Of a stretch of DNA of 64,000 bases, positions 8,634 through 18,150 are shown piece by piece; positions within the stretch are counted from its first letter, which is position 1; every line of letters begins with the position of its first letter. The position numbers and the translations under genes are program-made. The stretch is taken from positions 248,001 through 312,000 of the forward strand of contig CANMFP010000002.1 in the NCBI GenBank assembly GCA_947497265.1. The letters are read 5' to 3'. The stretch comes from an uncultured Isoptericola sp. GTDB taxonomy: Bacteria; Actinomycetota; Actinomycetes; Actinomycetales; Cellulomonadaceae. The notes under the pieces are model-generated. The model did no database searches, was not told where the DNA came from, and was given only the letters and a program-made list of their open reading frames with translations.

Positions 8634-9713
8634 ATGGCCTCCTCGAAAGCCGTCGAGATCGACGCTGCCGGGCGCTCCGTCCGCATCTCCAGCCCGGACC
8701 GTGTCGTCTTCGCCGAGGCAGGGCTGACCAAGCTGGACGTCGTCGAGTACTTCCTCAGCGTGGGCGACGGGATCCTCGGTGCACTGCTGCACCGGCCCAC
8801 CACCCTCGAACGCTGGCCCAAGGGATACTTCGAAGGCGCCGTCATGGCGACCCGGTCCGACAGCCACGGCGACGCCTTCTACCAGAAGCGGGTCCCGAAG
8901 GGCGCGCCGTCGTGGCTCGAGACCGCACGGATCGCGTTCCCCAGCGGACGCACCGCCGACGAGGTCGCGCCGCACGAGCTGGCGGTCGTCGCGTGGGCGG
9001 CGCAGATGGGGACCCTGACGTTCCACCCGTGGCCCGTGCGCCGCGACGACGTCGAGTCCGTCGACCAGCTGCGCATCGACCTCGACCCCCAGACGGGCAC
9101 GACCTTCGACGACGCCGCCGCCGTCGCACCCCACCTGCGCGCGCTGCTCGACGAGCTCGGGCTCGTCGGGTACCCGAAGACGTCGGGCGGCCGCGGCATC
9201 CACGTGTTCGTCCCGCTGGCCCCCGAGTGGTCGTTCGCCCAGGCCCGCCGCGCCACCATCGCGATCGGCCGCGAGCTGGAACGACGCCTGCCCGAGCAGG
9301 TCACCACGCGGTGGTGGAAGGAGGAGCGCGGCGAGAAGATCTTCGTCGACTACAACCAGATGGCGCGCGACCGCACGATCGCCTCGGCCTACTCGATCCG
9401 CGCGAACCCGCGTGCCACGGTCTCGACGCCGCTCGAGTGGGACGAGGTCGGCGACGTCCATCCCGACGACTTCACCGTGGCGACCGTGCCTGCCCGGTTC
9501 ACCGAGCGCGGAGACCTGTTCGCCGCGCTGCGCGCCGACCGCGACCCGGCCCTCGACTGCTCGCTCGACGCGGCGCTGGCGCTCGCCCGTCGCGACGAGG
9601 AGGAGCACGGGCTCGGCGACCTGCCGTACCCGCCCGAATACCCCAAGATGCCGGGCGAGCCGAAGCGGGTGCAGCCGAGCCGCGCCAAGGACCGCCAGCG
9701 CACCGCCGAGTGA
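8634..9713 (+). CDS. LigD-type polymerase/primase (Prim-Pol) protein
   Basis: A 359-aa stand-alone polymerase domain of the archaeo-eukaryotic primase superfamily. The metal-binding pair is visible in QLRIDLDPQTG, the nucleotide-binding segment in PKTSGGRGIHVFVPL, and the distal motif in VDYNQMARDRTIASAYSIR. Such enzymes insert ribo- or deoxynucleotides at breaks and gaps in non-homologous end joining or short-gap excision repair. No nuclease or ligase domain is fused. A LigC-type ligase lies 0.6 kb away (10346-11512), the pairing known for mycobacterial Prim-PolC and LigC. No Ku gene is in the window. ATG at 8634 begins just after the AbiEi-like stop. Confidence 0.9.
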   Translation: MASSKAVEIDAAGRSVRISSPDRVVFAEAGLTKLDVVEYFLSVGDGILGALLHRPTTLERWPKGYFEGAVMATRSDSHGDAFYQKRVPKGAPSWLETARIAFPSGRTADEVAPHELAVVAWAAQMGTLTFHPWPVRRDDVESVDQLRIDLDPQTGTTFDDAAAVAPHLRALLDELGLVGYPKTSGGRGIHVFVPLAPEWSFAQARRATIAIGRELERRLPEQVTTRWWKEERGEKIFVDYNQMARDRTIASAYSIRANPRATVSTPLEWDEVGDVHPDDFTVATVPARFTERGDLFAALRADRDPALDCSLDAALALARRDEEEHGLGDLPYPPEYPKMPGEPKRVQPSRAKDRQRTAE

Positions 9714-9746
9714 CCGCGCCGTCCGCGGACGCACGGACCCGTGCGC

Positions 9747-10316
9747 TCAGACTCCGCGCTCAGGCCCGGCCCGCCCGTACGACAGGTACACCGCCCCGTC
9801 GCTGAAGGTCCGGCTCTCCCGCAGCTCCAGCGAGGCCTGCATCCCCTGCGGCAACGCCCGCCGACCCTCGCCGACCGTTCGCGGCAGGACGAAGAGGTCG
9901 ATCTCGTCGACCCGGCCCGCCCGGAGCGCCTCGGCAGCGGTCGTCGGGCCGGAGACCTCCACGACGCCGTCGGTCTGCGCCACGATCTCGTCCAAGCGGT
10001 CCAGAGTCAGCCGCCGCTCAACCGTGGTGCGCGGTGCGTCCACCGGGTCGAGCGCGTCCGAGCAGACGATCTTGTCCGCCCGCGCCCACAGCGCGGCGAA
10101 CTCGTCCTCGACCTGCCGGCCGGGCGGCCAGTCGTCCCACACCCGCAGCATCTCGTACATGCGCCGGCCCATCACGAAGACGCTGACGTCACCCACGCGA
10201 CGGTTGATGAACTCGTGCCTGTCATCGCTGGGCGCCGTCCAGCCGATCTCCCCGTCCCCGTCGTTGACGAAGCCGTCGAGCGAGCAGGTGATCATCCCGA
10301 ATCTCAGTGTTCCCAT
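9747..10316 (-). CDS. Dihydrofolate reductase-like (RibD C-terminal) reductase
   Basis: A 189-aa protein opening MGTLRFGMITCSLDGFVND, typical of the RibD C-terminal/DHFR-like reductase family, with VFVMGRRMYEML and VVEVSGPTTAAEALRAG as the cofactor-binding landmarks. It is expected to be an NADPH-dependent cytoplasmic reductase, but many family members have no known substrate. It lies between the Prim-Pol and LigC genes, convergent with the former and 29 bases downstream of the latter; whether it belongs functionally to that repair pair is unknown. Confidence 0.88.
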   Translation of the reverse strand: MGTLRFGMITCSLDGFVNDGDGEIGWTAPSDDRHEFINRRVGDVSVFVMGRRMYEMLRVWDDWPPGRQVEDEFAALWARADKIVCSDALDPVDAPRTTVERRLTLDRLDEIVAQTDGVVEVSGPTTAAEALRAGRVDEIDLFVLPRTVGEGRRALPQGMQASLELRESRTFSDGAVYLSYGRAGPERGV

Positions 10317-10345
10317 GCCCTACCGACCGCCTCTGCCTCCGAGAC

Positions 10346-11512
10346 TCATCGCGCCGTGGTGCCCGGAGCACCCGGTAGCAGACCGGCCAGGTCGTAGCCG
10401 ACCGGCTCGGCGAGCTGGTCGTACGTGCAGCTGGCGGGGTCGCGGTCCGGCCGCCAGCGCTTGAACTGTGCGGTGTGGCGGAACCGGGTCCCCTCCATGT
10501 GGTCGTAGCCGACCTCCAGCACGCGCTCGACCCGCAGCGGGGTGAAGGACAGGTCCTTGCCCGCGCTCCACCGTGACTGCGCGCCCGGCCGCCGCCGGCC
10601 GCCCTCCGAGCCGGCGGGGTCCTGCCAGTCCGCCCACGGGTGCTGTGCAGACTCCGGCGACCCCGGCTCGACGCGCAGCGGCACGAGCTCGTCGTACAGC
10701 GCGGCACGGCGAGCGGCCGAGAACGACGCGGCCACCCCCACGAACTGCAGGGTGCGGCCGTGCCCGGCACCCTCAGGGTCGTTGCCGTATAGCCCGAGGA
10801 GCAGCGACCCCACGAGCGGCCGCCCCGGCGTCGACGTCTTGTGCTCACGCAGCCCGGCCAGCACGACGTCCGCGGTGCGGGCGTGCTTGATCTTGAGCCA
10901 GCCACGCTTGTTCGGCTCGTACAGGCCGTCGTCCCGCTTGGCGACGACGCCGTCCAGCCCGGCACCTTCGAACGTCTCCAACCATCCCCGAGCGGTCGCG
11001 GCGTCCGTCGTGCGAGGCGTGGCATGCACCTGCGGGCCGCCCAGCCCCAGGGCGTCCAGCCGCGCGAGACGCTCCGACAGCGGCAACCTCGACAGGTCCT
11101 CGTCGCCCACGGCGAGCAGGTCGAACACCACCATGCTCGCGGGCACCGACTCGGCGAGCAGACGCACCCGCGACTCCGCCGGGTGGATACGCTGGCTGAG
11201 CGTGTCGAAGTCCAGCCGAGCGACGTCGTCGCGCCCGGCGGGCGGACGAGCCACGACGATCTCTCCGTCGACGACGCAGCGTGCCGGCAGCTCGGCGCGC
11301 ACGGCCTCGACGATCTCGGGGAAGTAGCGGTCCATGGGCTTCGCGCCGCGCGAGTAGATGCGGACCTCGTCGCCGTCGCGATAGACGATCGCGCGGAAGC
11401 CGTCCCACTTGGGTTCGTACACCCAGCGGGCACCGTCGTCGGGCTGATCGGGCACCGTCGCGACCGAGCGAGCCAGCATCGGTCGGATCGGTCCGTCCAG
11501 AGGAAGGTCCAT
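10346..11512 (-). CDS. ligC: ATP-dependent DNA ligase, LigC type
   Basis: A 388-aa ATP-dependent DNA ligase that seals nicks through a ligase-AMP intermediate. The nucleotidyl-lysine motif is in YEPKWDGFRA near residue 32; further motifs are RGAKPMDRYFPEI, VVDGEIVV, GLDGVVAKR and GWLKIKH, followed by an OB-fold with RFRHTAQFKRWRPD. Length fits stand-alone LigC rather than multi-domain LigD. The ATG at 11512 is followed directly by DLPLDGPIRPMLA, the family's usual opening. Neighbouring Prim-Pol (8634-9713) suggests a two-protein gap-filling and sealing system; this is inferred from Mycobacterium. Confidence 0.92.
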   Translation of the reverse strand: MDLPLDGPIRPMLARSVATVPDQPDDGARWVYEPKWDGFRAIVYRDGDEVRIYSRGAKPMDRYFPEIVEAVRAELPARCVVDGEIVVARPPAGRDDVARLDFDTLSQRIHPAESRVRLLAESVPASMVVFDLLAVGDEDLSRLPLSERLARLDALGLGGPQVHATPRTTDAATARGWLETFEGAGLDGVVAKRDDGLYEPNKRGWLKIKHARTADVVLAGLREHKTSTPGRPLVGSLLLGLYGNDPEGAGHGRTLQFVGVAASFSAARRAALYDELVPLRVEPGSPESAQHPWADWQDPAGSEGGRRRPGAQSRWSAGKDLSFTPLRVERVLEVGYDHMEGTRFRHTAQFKRWRPDRDPASCTYDQLAEPVGYDLAGLLPGAPGTTAR

Positions 11513-11553
11513 GAGGGCGAACCTACGCCGTGGGCGCGTGGCGTGCGCGGGGT

Positions 11554-13896
11554 TCAGGCGTCGACCGGCGCCTCGGGCGCGTCCGACCCGACCTCGGCGG
11601 CCTTCGTGCCGGTGATGCGGTAGACGTCGAAGACCCCGTCGATCTTGCGCGCTGCGGCGAGGACCTGCTGCAGGTGCGCCGGCTCGGCCATCTCGAACAC
11701 GAAGCGCGAGACGGCGATGCGGTCGGTCGACGTGGACACGGTGGCCGACAGGATGTTGACGTGATGGTCGGAGAGGACCCTGGTGACGTCCGACAGGAGC
11801 CGCGAGCGGTCGAGCGCCTCCACCTGGATCTGCACCAGGAACATCGTGTTCGCGCCGGTGGTCCACTCGACGTCCACGAGCCGCTCCGGCTGGGAACGCA
11901 GCTGGACGACGTTCGCGCAGTCCGACCGGTGCACGCTCACGCCGGCCCCGCGCGTGACGAACCCGACGATCTCGTCGCCCGGCACCGGCGTACAGCACTT
12001 GGCGAGCTTGACCCAGATGTCGTCGACGCCCTTCACGGCGATCCCGGGGTCGCCCGTCGAGCGGGACCGACGCGTGGGCTGGCCCGGCCGGGCGACCTCG
12101 GCGGTGTCCTCCGCCGTGCCGTCCTCGCCGCCGAGAGACTTCACGAGCGACTCGACCACGTGCTGCGCCGAGACGTTGTTCTCCCCGACCGCCGCGTAGA
12201 GTGCGGTGACGTCCGCGTACCGCAGCTCGTTCGCCAGGCCGACGAGCGTCTCGTGGCTCAGCAGCCGCTGGATCGGCAGGTTCTGCTTGCGCATCGCCTT
12301 GGTGATGGCTTCCTTGCCTCGCTCGACCGCCTCCTCACGGCGCTCCTTGGTGAACCACTGACGGATCTTGTTCCGGGCGCGACCAGACTTCACGAAGGCG
12401 AGCCAGTCCTGCGACGGCCCGGCCGTGTCGGCCTTCGAGGTGAGGACCTCGACGACGTCACCGTTCTGCAGCGGGGAGTCGAGCGGGACCAGCCGGCCGT
12501 TGACGCGGCCACCCATCGTGCGGTGCCCCACCTCCGTGTGCACGGAGTAGGCGAAGTCCACCGGTGTCGACCCCGCAGGCAGGGCCATGACCTCGCCCTT
12601 CGGGGTGAAGACGTACACCTCGGCAGCGCCGATCTCGTACCGCAGCGAGTCGAGGAACTCGCCCGGGTCCGCCGTCTCCCGCTGCCAGTCCACGAGCTGG
12701 CGCAGCCAGGCCATGTCGTTCGCGCGCGGGTCCTTCGACCCGCTCTTGGGAGCGCGAGCGGACTCCTTGTACTTCCAGTGCGCCGCGACGCCGTACTCGG
12801 CCCGCCGGTGCATGTCGTGCGTGCGGATCTGGATCTCGACCGGCTTGCCGCCCGGCCCCACGACCGTCGTGTGCAACGACTGGTACATGTTGAACTTCGG
12901 CATCGCGATGTAGTCCTTGAACCGGCCCGGGACCGGGTTCCATCGCGCGTGCAACGCTCCGAGGGCCGCGTAGCAGTCGCGGACGGAGTCCACCAGGACG
13001 CGGGTGCCGACCAGGTCGTAGATCTCCGCGAAGTCGTGCCCGCGCACGATCATCTTCTGGTAGATCGAGTAGTAGTGCTTCGGGCGCCCGGTGACCGTCG
13101 CCCGGATCTTGGCGCCGCGCAGGTCCGCGGAGATCTGCTCACGCACCACCCCGAGATACTCCTCGCGAGCCGGAGCGCGCTCGGCCACCAGGTGCACGAT
13201 CTCGTCGTACACCTTGGGGTAGAGCGTCTGGAAGGACAGGTCCTCCAGCTCCCACTTGATGGTGTTCATGCCGAGCCTGTGCGCCAGCGGCGCGTAGATC
13301 TCGAGCGTCTCGCGGGCCTTGCGGGAGGCCGAGGGCCCTGAGACGTACTTCCAGGTACGAGCGTTGTGGAGGCGGTCAGCGAGCTTGATGACCAGTACAC
13401 GGATGTCCTTCGCCATCGCGACGACCATCTTGCGCACGGTCTCCGCCTGCGCAGCGTCTCCGTAGGTCACCTTGTCCAGCTTGGTGACGCCGTCGACCAG
13501 CATCGCGATCTCGCTGCCGAAGTCCTGGGTGAGGTCGGTCAGCGAGTAGTCGGTGTCCTCGACCGTGTCGTGCAGCAGCGCGGCCGCGAGCGTCGCGCCG
13601 TCGAACCCGAGCTCCGCGAGGATCGTCGACACGGCGACGGGGTGCGTGATGTACGGGTCACCGGACTTGCGCTGCTGGCCCCGGTGGGCGCGCTCAGCGG
13701 TCGCGTAGGCGCGCTCGAGGACACCGAGATCGCTCTTCGGGTGGTTCGTGCGCACCGCCTGCAGCAACGGCTCCAGCGCGGGCGTGTTCGCAGGTGCGCC
13801 TCGTACGCCGAGGCGGACCAGGCGGTTGCGCACCCGGCTCCCGCCGGACGGCCGGGGCGCGTCCATGTTGCTTCGGACCTGCGTCTCGTCGCTCAC
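11554..13896 (-). CDS. relA: Bifunctional (p)ppGpp synthetase/hydrolase (Rsh)
   Basis: A 780-aa long RSH enzyme that makes and degrades the stringent-response alarmone. Domains in order: HD hydrolase with [10 protein letters not shown] (~100-110) and intact metal-binding His/Asp residues, RelA/SpoT synthetase ([31 protein letters not shown]), TGS ([22 protein letters not shown]), helical region with conserved Cys ([18 protein letters not shown]), and a C-terminal ACT domain. Start is GTG 13896, preceded by AGGAGGT, one of the best ribosome sites in the window. apt lies 50 bases upstream in the same direction, the standard actinobacterial arrangement. Confidence 0.97.
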   Translation of the reverse strand: MSDETQVRSNMDAPRPSGGSRVRNRLVRLGVRGAPANTPALEPLLQAVRTNHPKSDLGVLERAYATAERAHRGQQRKSGDPYITHPVAVSTILAELGFDGATLAAALLHDTVEDTDYSLTDLTQDFGSEIAMLVDGVTKLDKVTYGDAAQAETVRKMVVAMAKDIRVLVIKLADRLHNARTWKYVSGPSASRKARETLEIYAPLAHRLGMNTIKWELEDLSFQTLYPKVYDEIVHLVAERAPAREEYLGVVREQISADLRGAKIRATVTGRPKHYYSIYQKMIVRGHDFAEIYDLVGTRVLVDSVRDCYAALGALHARWNPVPGRFKDYIAMPKFNMYQSLHTTVVGPGGKPVEIQIRTHDMHRRAEYGVAAHWKYKESARAPKSGSKDPRANDMAWLRQLVDWQRETADPGEFLDSLRYEIGAAEVYVFTPKGEVMALPAGSTPVDFAYSVHTEVGHRTMGGRVNGRLVPLDSPLQNGDVVEVLTSKADTAGPSQDWLAFVKSGRARNKIRQWFTKERREEAVERGKEAITKAMRKQNLPIQRLLSHETLVGLANELRYADVTALYAAVGENNVSAQHVVESLVKSLGGEDGTAEDTAEVARPGQPTRRSRSTGDPGIAVKGVDDIWVKLAKCCTPVPGDEIVGFVTRGAGVSVHRSDCANVVQLRSQPERLVDVEWTTGANTMFLVQIQVEALDRSRLLSDVTRVLSDHHVNILSATVSTSTDRIAVSRFVFEMAEPAHLQQVLAAARKIDGVFDVYRITGTKAAEVGSDAPEAPVDA

Positions 13897-13946
13897 GGGC
13901 ACCTCCTTCGACCAGCGTCGGGCGGGCGACGTCCGGGAGGGCAAGT

Positions 13947-14522
13947 CTACGACCCCGCCCTGAGCAGGGTGTCGACCGTCCTTCCGGCGAGCCTGTCACG
14001 GCCGCCCAGGCCCGCGAGCTCGAGCAGGAAGGCCAGCCCGGCAACCACTCCCCCGCAACGTTCCACCAGGGTGGCCGCGGCACGCGCGGTGCCGCCCGTC
14101 GCCAGGACGTCGTCCACCAGGAGAACACGAGCACCCGGCCGGAGTGTTCCCGGCCGCAGCTCGATCGCCGCGACCCCGTACTCGAGCTCGTACTCGACCC
14201 GCTCGACCGGGGGCGGAAGCTTGCCCGCCTTGCGCAGCGGGAGGAATCCCACACCCAGCCGGGTGGCCAGCGGCGCCCCGAGCAGGAACCCGCGCGCCTC
14301 CATGCCGGCCACCACGTCGACGCCACCGTGCGCGTCGACGATCCGGGCGAAGGCCTCGATCACGTCCGCCAGCGCCGCACCGTCCGCGAGGAGCGGGGTG
14401 ATGTCCCGGAAGACCACCGGAGGGTGCGGATAGTCGGGCACGTCATGGATCAGCGCGCGGACCTCGGCGGCCCTGGCCGGGCCCAGCCCGGCCAGGGCGA
14501 CCAGCGAGATGTCGTCCGTCAA
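13947..14522 (-). CDS. apt: Adenine phosphoribosyltransferase
   Basis: A 191-aa purine-salvage enzyme joining adenine to PRPP to give AMP. The PRPP-binding loop [14 protein letters not shown] is clear near residue 130, with the [11 protein letters not shown] and [14 protein letters not shown] signatures upstream. The start is a rare TTG at 14522, ten bases after the secF stop. Only a weak GGGA ribosome site is seen, so it may be translated by re-initiation from secF. Order secD-secF-apt-rsh is conserved in actinobacteria. Confidence 0.94.
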   Translation of the reverse strand: MTDDISLVALAGLGPARAAEVRALIHDVPDYPHPPVVFRDITPLLADGAALADVIEAFARIVDAHGGVDVVAGMEARGFLLGAPLATRLGVGFLPLRKAGKLPPPVERVEYELEYGVAAIELRPGTLRPGARVLLVDDVLATGGTARAAATLVERCGGVVAGLAFLLELAGLGGRDRLAGRTVDTLLRAGS

Positions 14523-14532
14523 CGTCGTCCCG

Positions 14533-15627
14533 TCACCGCTTGCGCCGCGGCTGCGCCGCGTTGCCCTGGTGGTGCCCCGGGATCAGCTGCGACCGGCCGG
14601 CGGCCGCGGCCGCGAGCTCGGCCTCCTGGCCGCCCGACGCGGCCAGCTGCTGGCGCTCGGCGAGGACCCTCTCGGTGTGCTCGCGGTACTTGGGCTCGCG
14701 CTCACGCAGCGCCACGTCGAGCGGCGTCGCCAGGAAGATCGACGAGGCGGCACCGACCGCGATACCCACGAACAGCGACAGTGACAGGTCGCGGAGCGTG
14801 CCCGCCCCCAGCCACAGGGCCCCCAGGAAGAGGATGCCGGCAACCGGCAGCAGAGCGACCACCGAGGTGTTGATCGACCGGACGAGGGTCTGGTTGACCG
14901 CCAGGTTAGCCCGCTCGGCGTAGGTGTTGCGCGACTGGTCGAGGACGCCTGTCGTGTTCTCGCGGACCTTGTCGAAGACGACCATCTTGTCGTACAGCGA
15001 GAAGCCGAGGATCGTCAGGAAGCCGATGATCGTCGACGGCGTGACCTCCCAGCCGATCAGGGCATAGATCCCGGCGGAGATCAGCAGGTCGGACAGCATG
15101 GCGAGGATGCCCGCCACCGACATCCGCCAGGCCCGGAAGTAGGCGGCCATGAAGCCGGCAGCGAGCACGATGAAGACGATGACGCCCCACAGTGCACGTT
15201 CGGAGACTGCCTCGCCCCACGTCGGACCGACGAAGGACTGGTCGACGTCCGCGGTCTCGACCCCGTAACCCCGGGCGAGCGCTTCGGTGATGGCGGTCGC
15301 CTCGGCGTCCTCCACGAGCTCGGTCTGCACCCGTACCGCGCTGCCGCCCACCACGGCCACGCGCGGCTCGTCCTCGGGCAGCACCTCCTGCACCGCGTCG
15401 ATCGCCACGGACTGCTCGGTCGAGCTCACCTCGTTGACCGTGAACTCCGTGCCGCCGCGGAAGTCGATACCGAGGACGAGCGGCTTGACGACGAGGATCG
15501 CGACCGAGGCGATCCCGAGGATCGCGACGATCGTGAACCAGATCTTGCGCTGGCCGATGATCGGGTAGGAGCGGCGACCGGTGTACAGGTCGTTGCCCCA
15601 CTGGGCGAAGGTCATGCTGCCGGCCAT
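14533..15627 (-). CDS. secF: Protein translocase subunit SecF
   Basis: A 364-aa RND-type membrane protein that, with SecD, uses proton motive force to pull proteins out of the SecYEG channel. One N-terminal helix precedes the extracytoplasmic domain opening GIDFRGGTEFTV; five more helices follow, with the conserved IIGFLTILGFSLYDKMVVFD region in TM4. The tail after the last helix is polar and ends Arg/Lys-rich. The start overlaps the secD stop by one base (TGATG). An ATG four codons later (15615) is also possible. Confidence 0.97.
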   Translation of the reverse strand: MAGSMTFAQWGNDLYTGRRSYPIIGQRKIWFTIVAILGIASVAILVVKPLVLGIDFRGGTEFTVNEVSSTEQSVAIDAVQEVLPEDEPRVAVVGGSAVRVQTELVEDAEATAITEALARGYGVETADVDQSFVGPTWGEAVSERALWGVIVFIVLAAGFMAAYFRAWRMSVAGILAMLSDLLISAGIYALIGWEVTPSTIIGFLTILGFSLYDKMVVFDKVRENTTGVLDQSRNTYAERANLAVNQTLVRSINTSVVALLPVAGILFLGALWLGAGTLRDLSLSLFVGIAVGAASSIFLATPLDVALREREPKYREHTERVLAERQQLAASGGQEAELAAAAAGRSQLIPGHHQGNAAQPRRKR

Positions 15628-17570
15628 CAGCGGTTCTCCTCGTTCTCGCCGGAGCCGGCGTCATCGTTGCGTGGCGAGCCCGGAGCGTCGTTTGGTGGTT
15701 CGTCCCCGGATCCGCTCGAGGCCTTGCGCTCGGCCGCGCGGCGCTCCGCGATCGTCAGACGGCGCCCCGAGGCATCGGTCGCCGGCACGGCGCCGGCCCG
15801 TGCACCCGCCAGGGCGGGCTCCGGCTCGGGCGCGTCCACCGCGGCGTCCGCTGCCGGACCGGGCGTCGAGAACCTGCCGGCGCCCGCGTAGCGCGGACCG
15901 GCGGCGCGGAGCCGCTGCGGCGACAGGCCCGACCAGGCGTGGCCGTCCCGGAAGAACGGCACCTTGGTCAGCAGCTGCAGCATCGGGTGGGTGAACCAGA
16001 AGACCACGGCGATGTCGATGATGGTGGTCAGACCCAGTGTGAAGGCGAAGCCCTGGACGCCGCCGACCGCGAGGAAGTAGAGCACGATCGCCGAGATCAG
16101 GGTGACCGACTTGGCCGCGAGGACGGTGCGCTTCGCCCGGCGCCAACCGCGCTCGACGGCCATCGCCATCGACCGTCCGTCGCGGACCTCGTCGCGGATG
16201 CGTTCGAAGTACACGATGAACGAGTCAGCCGTGAAGCCGATCGCGACGATCAGGCCGGCGACGCCGGCCAGCGACAGCCGGTATCCCATCCCCCAGGACA
16301 GCAGAGCGATCGAGAGGTAGGTGATGACGCCGGCCACGAGCAGCGAGCCCACGGTGACCAGGCCGAGCGTGCGGTACTGGAAGAGCGAGTACACGACCAC
16401 CAGCGCCATGCCGACCAGGCCCGCGAGCAGACCGTTGCGCAACTGCTCCGAGCCCAGCGTGGCCGAGATGGTCTCCTGGCTCTGCACCTCGTAGTTGATG
16501 GGCAGGGAGCCGAAGCTCAGCTGGTTGGCCAGCGTGGCGGCGGAGTCCCGCGTGAAGTTTCCGGAGATCTGCGGCCGGCCGTCAGAGATGATGACGCCCG
16601 GGTCGAGCGACGGCGCGGAGATGACCAGGCCGTCCAGCACGATGCCGAACTGGTTCTGAGGGCTCTGGAGGCCCTGGAGGCGCTGCGTCGTCTCGCGGAA
16701 CTGTGCGGAGCCCTCGGAGTCCATCTCGATGAAGACGCCCCACTCGTTGGTGACGGAACCGTTCGGTCCCGGCACCAGGCCGGAGCTGGCCGTCGTGACG
16801 TGCGTCCCGTCGACCTCCATCGGCCCCAGGATGTACTTCATCATGCTGCCGTCGTTGGCACACGTGACCAGCACGAGGTCGGGGTCGTCGCCGCCGCCGC
16901 CCACGAGGTTGTCCGGGTCGGTGCAGTCCAGCGCGTCGAACTTCTCCTGCACGGCCGGGGTGATCTGTGCGAGGTCCGACGCGTCCGTCGGCTCGACGTC
17001 GGCCGCTTCCTCGGCGATGCGGGCGTCGACGTCACCGGTCTCCTCGGCGTCCTCGGAACCGTCCTCGGTTCCCTCGGAGCCTTCCTCAGATCCCTCGGCG
17101 TCGTCGCCCTCGGTCTCCTCGGCGGGGTTCTCCTCGGCCGGTAGCCCCATCTCGTAGGTCAGCACGGGCCGGAACCGCATCTGCGCGGGCTGGGACACGA
17201 GGTCGATCGTCGCCTGGTCCACCTCGCCGGGGATGCCGACGACGATGTTCTCGCCGCCCTGGTTCGCGATCTCCGCCTCGGCGACCCCCGAGGAGTCGAT
17301 CCGCTGCCGGATGACGTTGATCGACTCGTCGATCGACTCCGGAGTGATCTCCGAGCCGTCCGTCGAGACGGGCGTCAGGATGATCTGGGTGCCACCCTGG
17401 AGGTCGAGAGCGAGCCCCGGGGCCAGGCTCGCGCCCGCCGGGTTCTCGTCAGTCTTGGGCTCGAGGTAGACCCCGGCGAGCAACGCCGCGAACGGCACCA
17501 CCATGGACAGGATCGCGAAGACCACGAGCGTGCGTACTGGACGCGATCGCTGCGTGCTGGAGTTGGCCAC
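15627..17570 (-). CDS. secD: Protein translocase subunit SecD
   Basis: A 647-aa partner of SecF. The first helix (~12-32) is followed by a large periplasm-facing domain starting GLALDLQGGTQI, then five helices with RNGLLAGLVGMALVV and GLIVAIGFTADSFIVYFERI. Start placed at GTG 17570 behind GGAAGAG; ATG 17603 has no ribosome site. Two additions stand out: a strongly acidic, Glu/Asp/Ser-rich insert in the P1 region (encoded about 17010-17130), and a long Pro/Ala-rich cytoplasmic tail. Such insertions occur in some actinobacterial SecD proteins; their role is not known. Confidence 0.96.
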   Translation of the reverse strand: MANSSTQRSRPVRTLVVFAILSMVVPFAALLAGVYLEPKTDENPAGASLAPGLALDLQGGTQIILTPVSTDGSEITPESIDESINVIRQRIDSSGVAEAEIANQGGENIVVGIPGEVDQATIDLVSQPAQMRFRPVLTYEMGLPAEENPAEETEGDDAEGSEEGSEGTEDGSEDAEETGDVDARIAEEAADVEPTDASDLAQITPAVQEKFDALDCTDPDNLVGGGGDDPDLVLVTCANDGSMMKYILGPMEVDGTHVTTASSGLVPGPNGSVTNEWGVFIEMDSEGSAQFRETTQRLQGLQSPQNQFGIVLDGLVISAPSLDPGVIISDGRPQISGNFTRDSAATLANQLSFGSLPINYEVQSQETISATLGSEQLRNGLLAGLVGMALVVVYSLFQYRTLGLVTVGSLLVAGVITYLSIALLSWGMGYRLSLAGVAGLIVAIGFTADSFIVYFERIRDEVRDGRSMAMAVERGWRRAKRTVLAAKSVTLISAIVLYFLAVGGVQGFAFTLGLTTIIDIAVVFWFTHPMLQLLTKVPFFRDGHAWSGLSPQRLRAAGPRYAGAGRFSTPGPAADAAVDAPEPEPALAGARAGAVPATDASGRRLTIAERRAAERKASSGSGDEPPNDAPGSPRNDDAGSGENEENR

Positions 17571-17651
17571 TTGGTTCTCTTCCCGTGTGCGCGCGGCCGC
17601 CATGGCCGACGCGTGATCGCGCCGACCGGGCGTACCCGGTCGGCGCAGAGG

Positions 17652-18086
17652 TCACTTGTCCTCGGTCTCGCCGCTCTCCCGGCGCTTGTTCTCCAGGTAC
17701 TCCCGCTGCGCGGTGTCCAGCCCGGAGAGGTCGTCGGGAACCTCGACGTTACCGTCTGCGGGGGTGATGCTACCTGCATCGTCCGAGCTCTCCGAGGCCT
17801 CGGCCTCCTCGGTCTCGTCAGCGACGGCGGTGTCCGTCCGCTTGGCGACCGCGGCACGCAGCCAGCGGGTCCGGGTGCCCGGCGTGGTCTCGATCGTGAT
17901 GGTGTCGGACTCGTCGTCGATCTCGACGACGGTGCCCACCATCCCGGAACCCGTCATGACCTCCTGACCGGGTGCGAGCGCAGCACGGAACTCTGCTTGC
18001 TGCTTCTGCTGCTTGCGCGTGCGCGAGCTCATGAAGAACATGAGCGCCGCCAGCACGACGAAGAGGATGATGATCGAGAAGTCCAC
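17652..18086 (-). CDS. yajC: Preprotein translocase subunit YajC
   Basis: A 144-aa protein with one N-terminal transmembrane helix (DFSIIILFVVLAALMFFM), a basic RTRKQQKQQ stop-transfer patch, then the compact beta domain (GQEVMTGSGMVGTVVEIDD) and a long acidic tail. It binds SecDF as an accessory protein. Start is GTG 18086 with AAGGA about 11 bases upstream. It lies directly upstream of secD. Confidence 0.95.
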   Translation of the reverse strand: MDFSIIILFVVLAALMFFMSSRTRKQQKQQAEFRAALAPGQEVMTGSGMVGTVVEIDDESDTITIETTPGTRTRWLRAAVAKRTDTAVADETEEAEASESSDDAGSITPADGNVEVPDDLSGLDTAQREYLENKRRESGETEDK

Positions 18087-18150
18087 GTGGAGTCAGTCCT
18101 TCGGCGGTGGTCGGGGTGTTCTGCCCAGTCTAGGGCCGCGGGACGCGGCC

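Noticed and set aside
9728-9746. Short CGCACGG palindrome between Prim-Pol and the reductase as a terminator
   Set aside because: Only seven pairs with a loop too small to fold as drawn; left unlisted.
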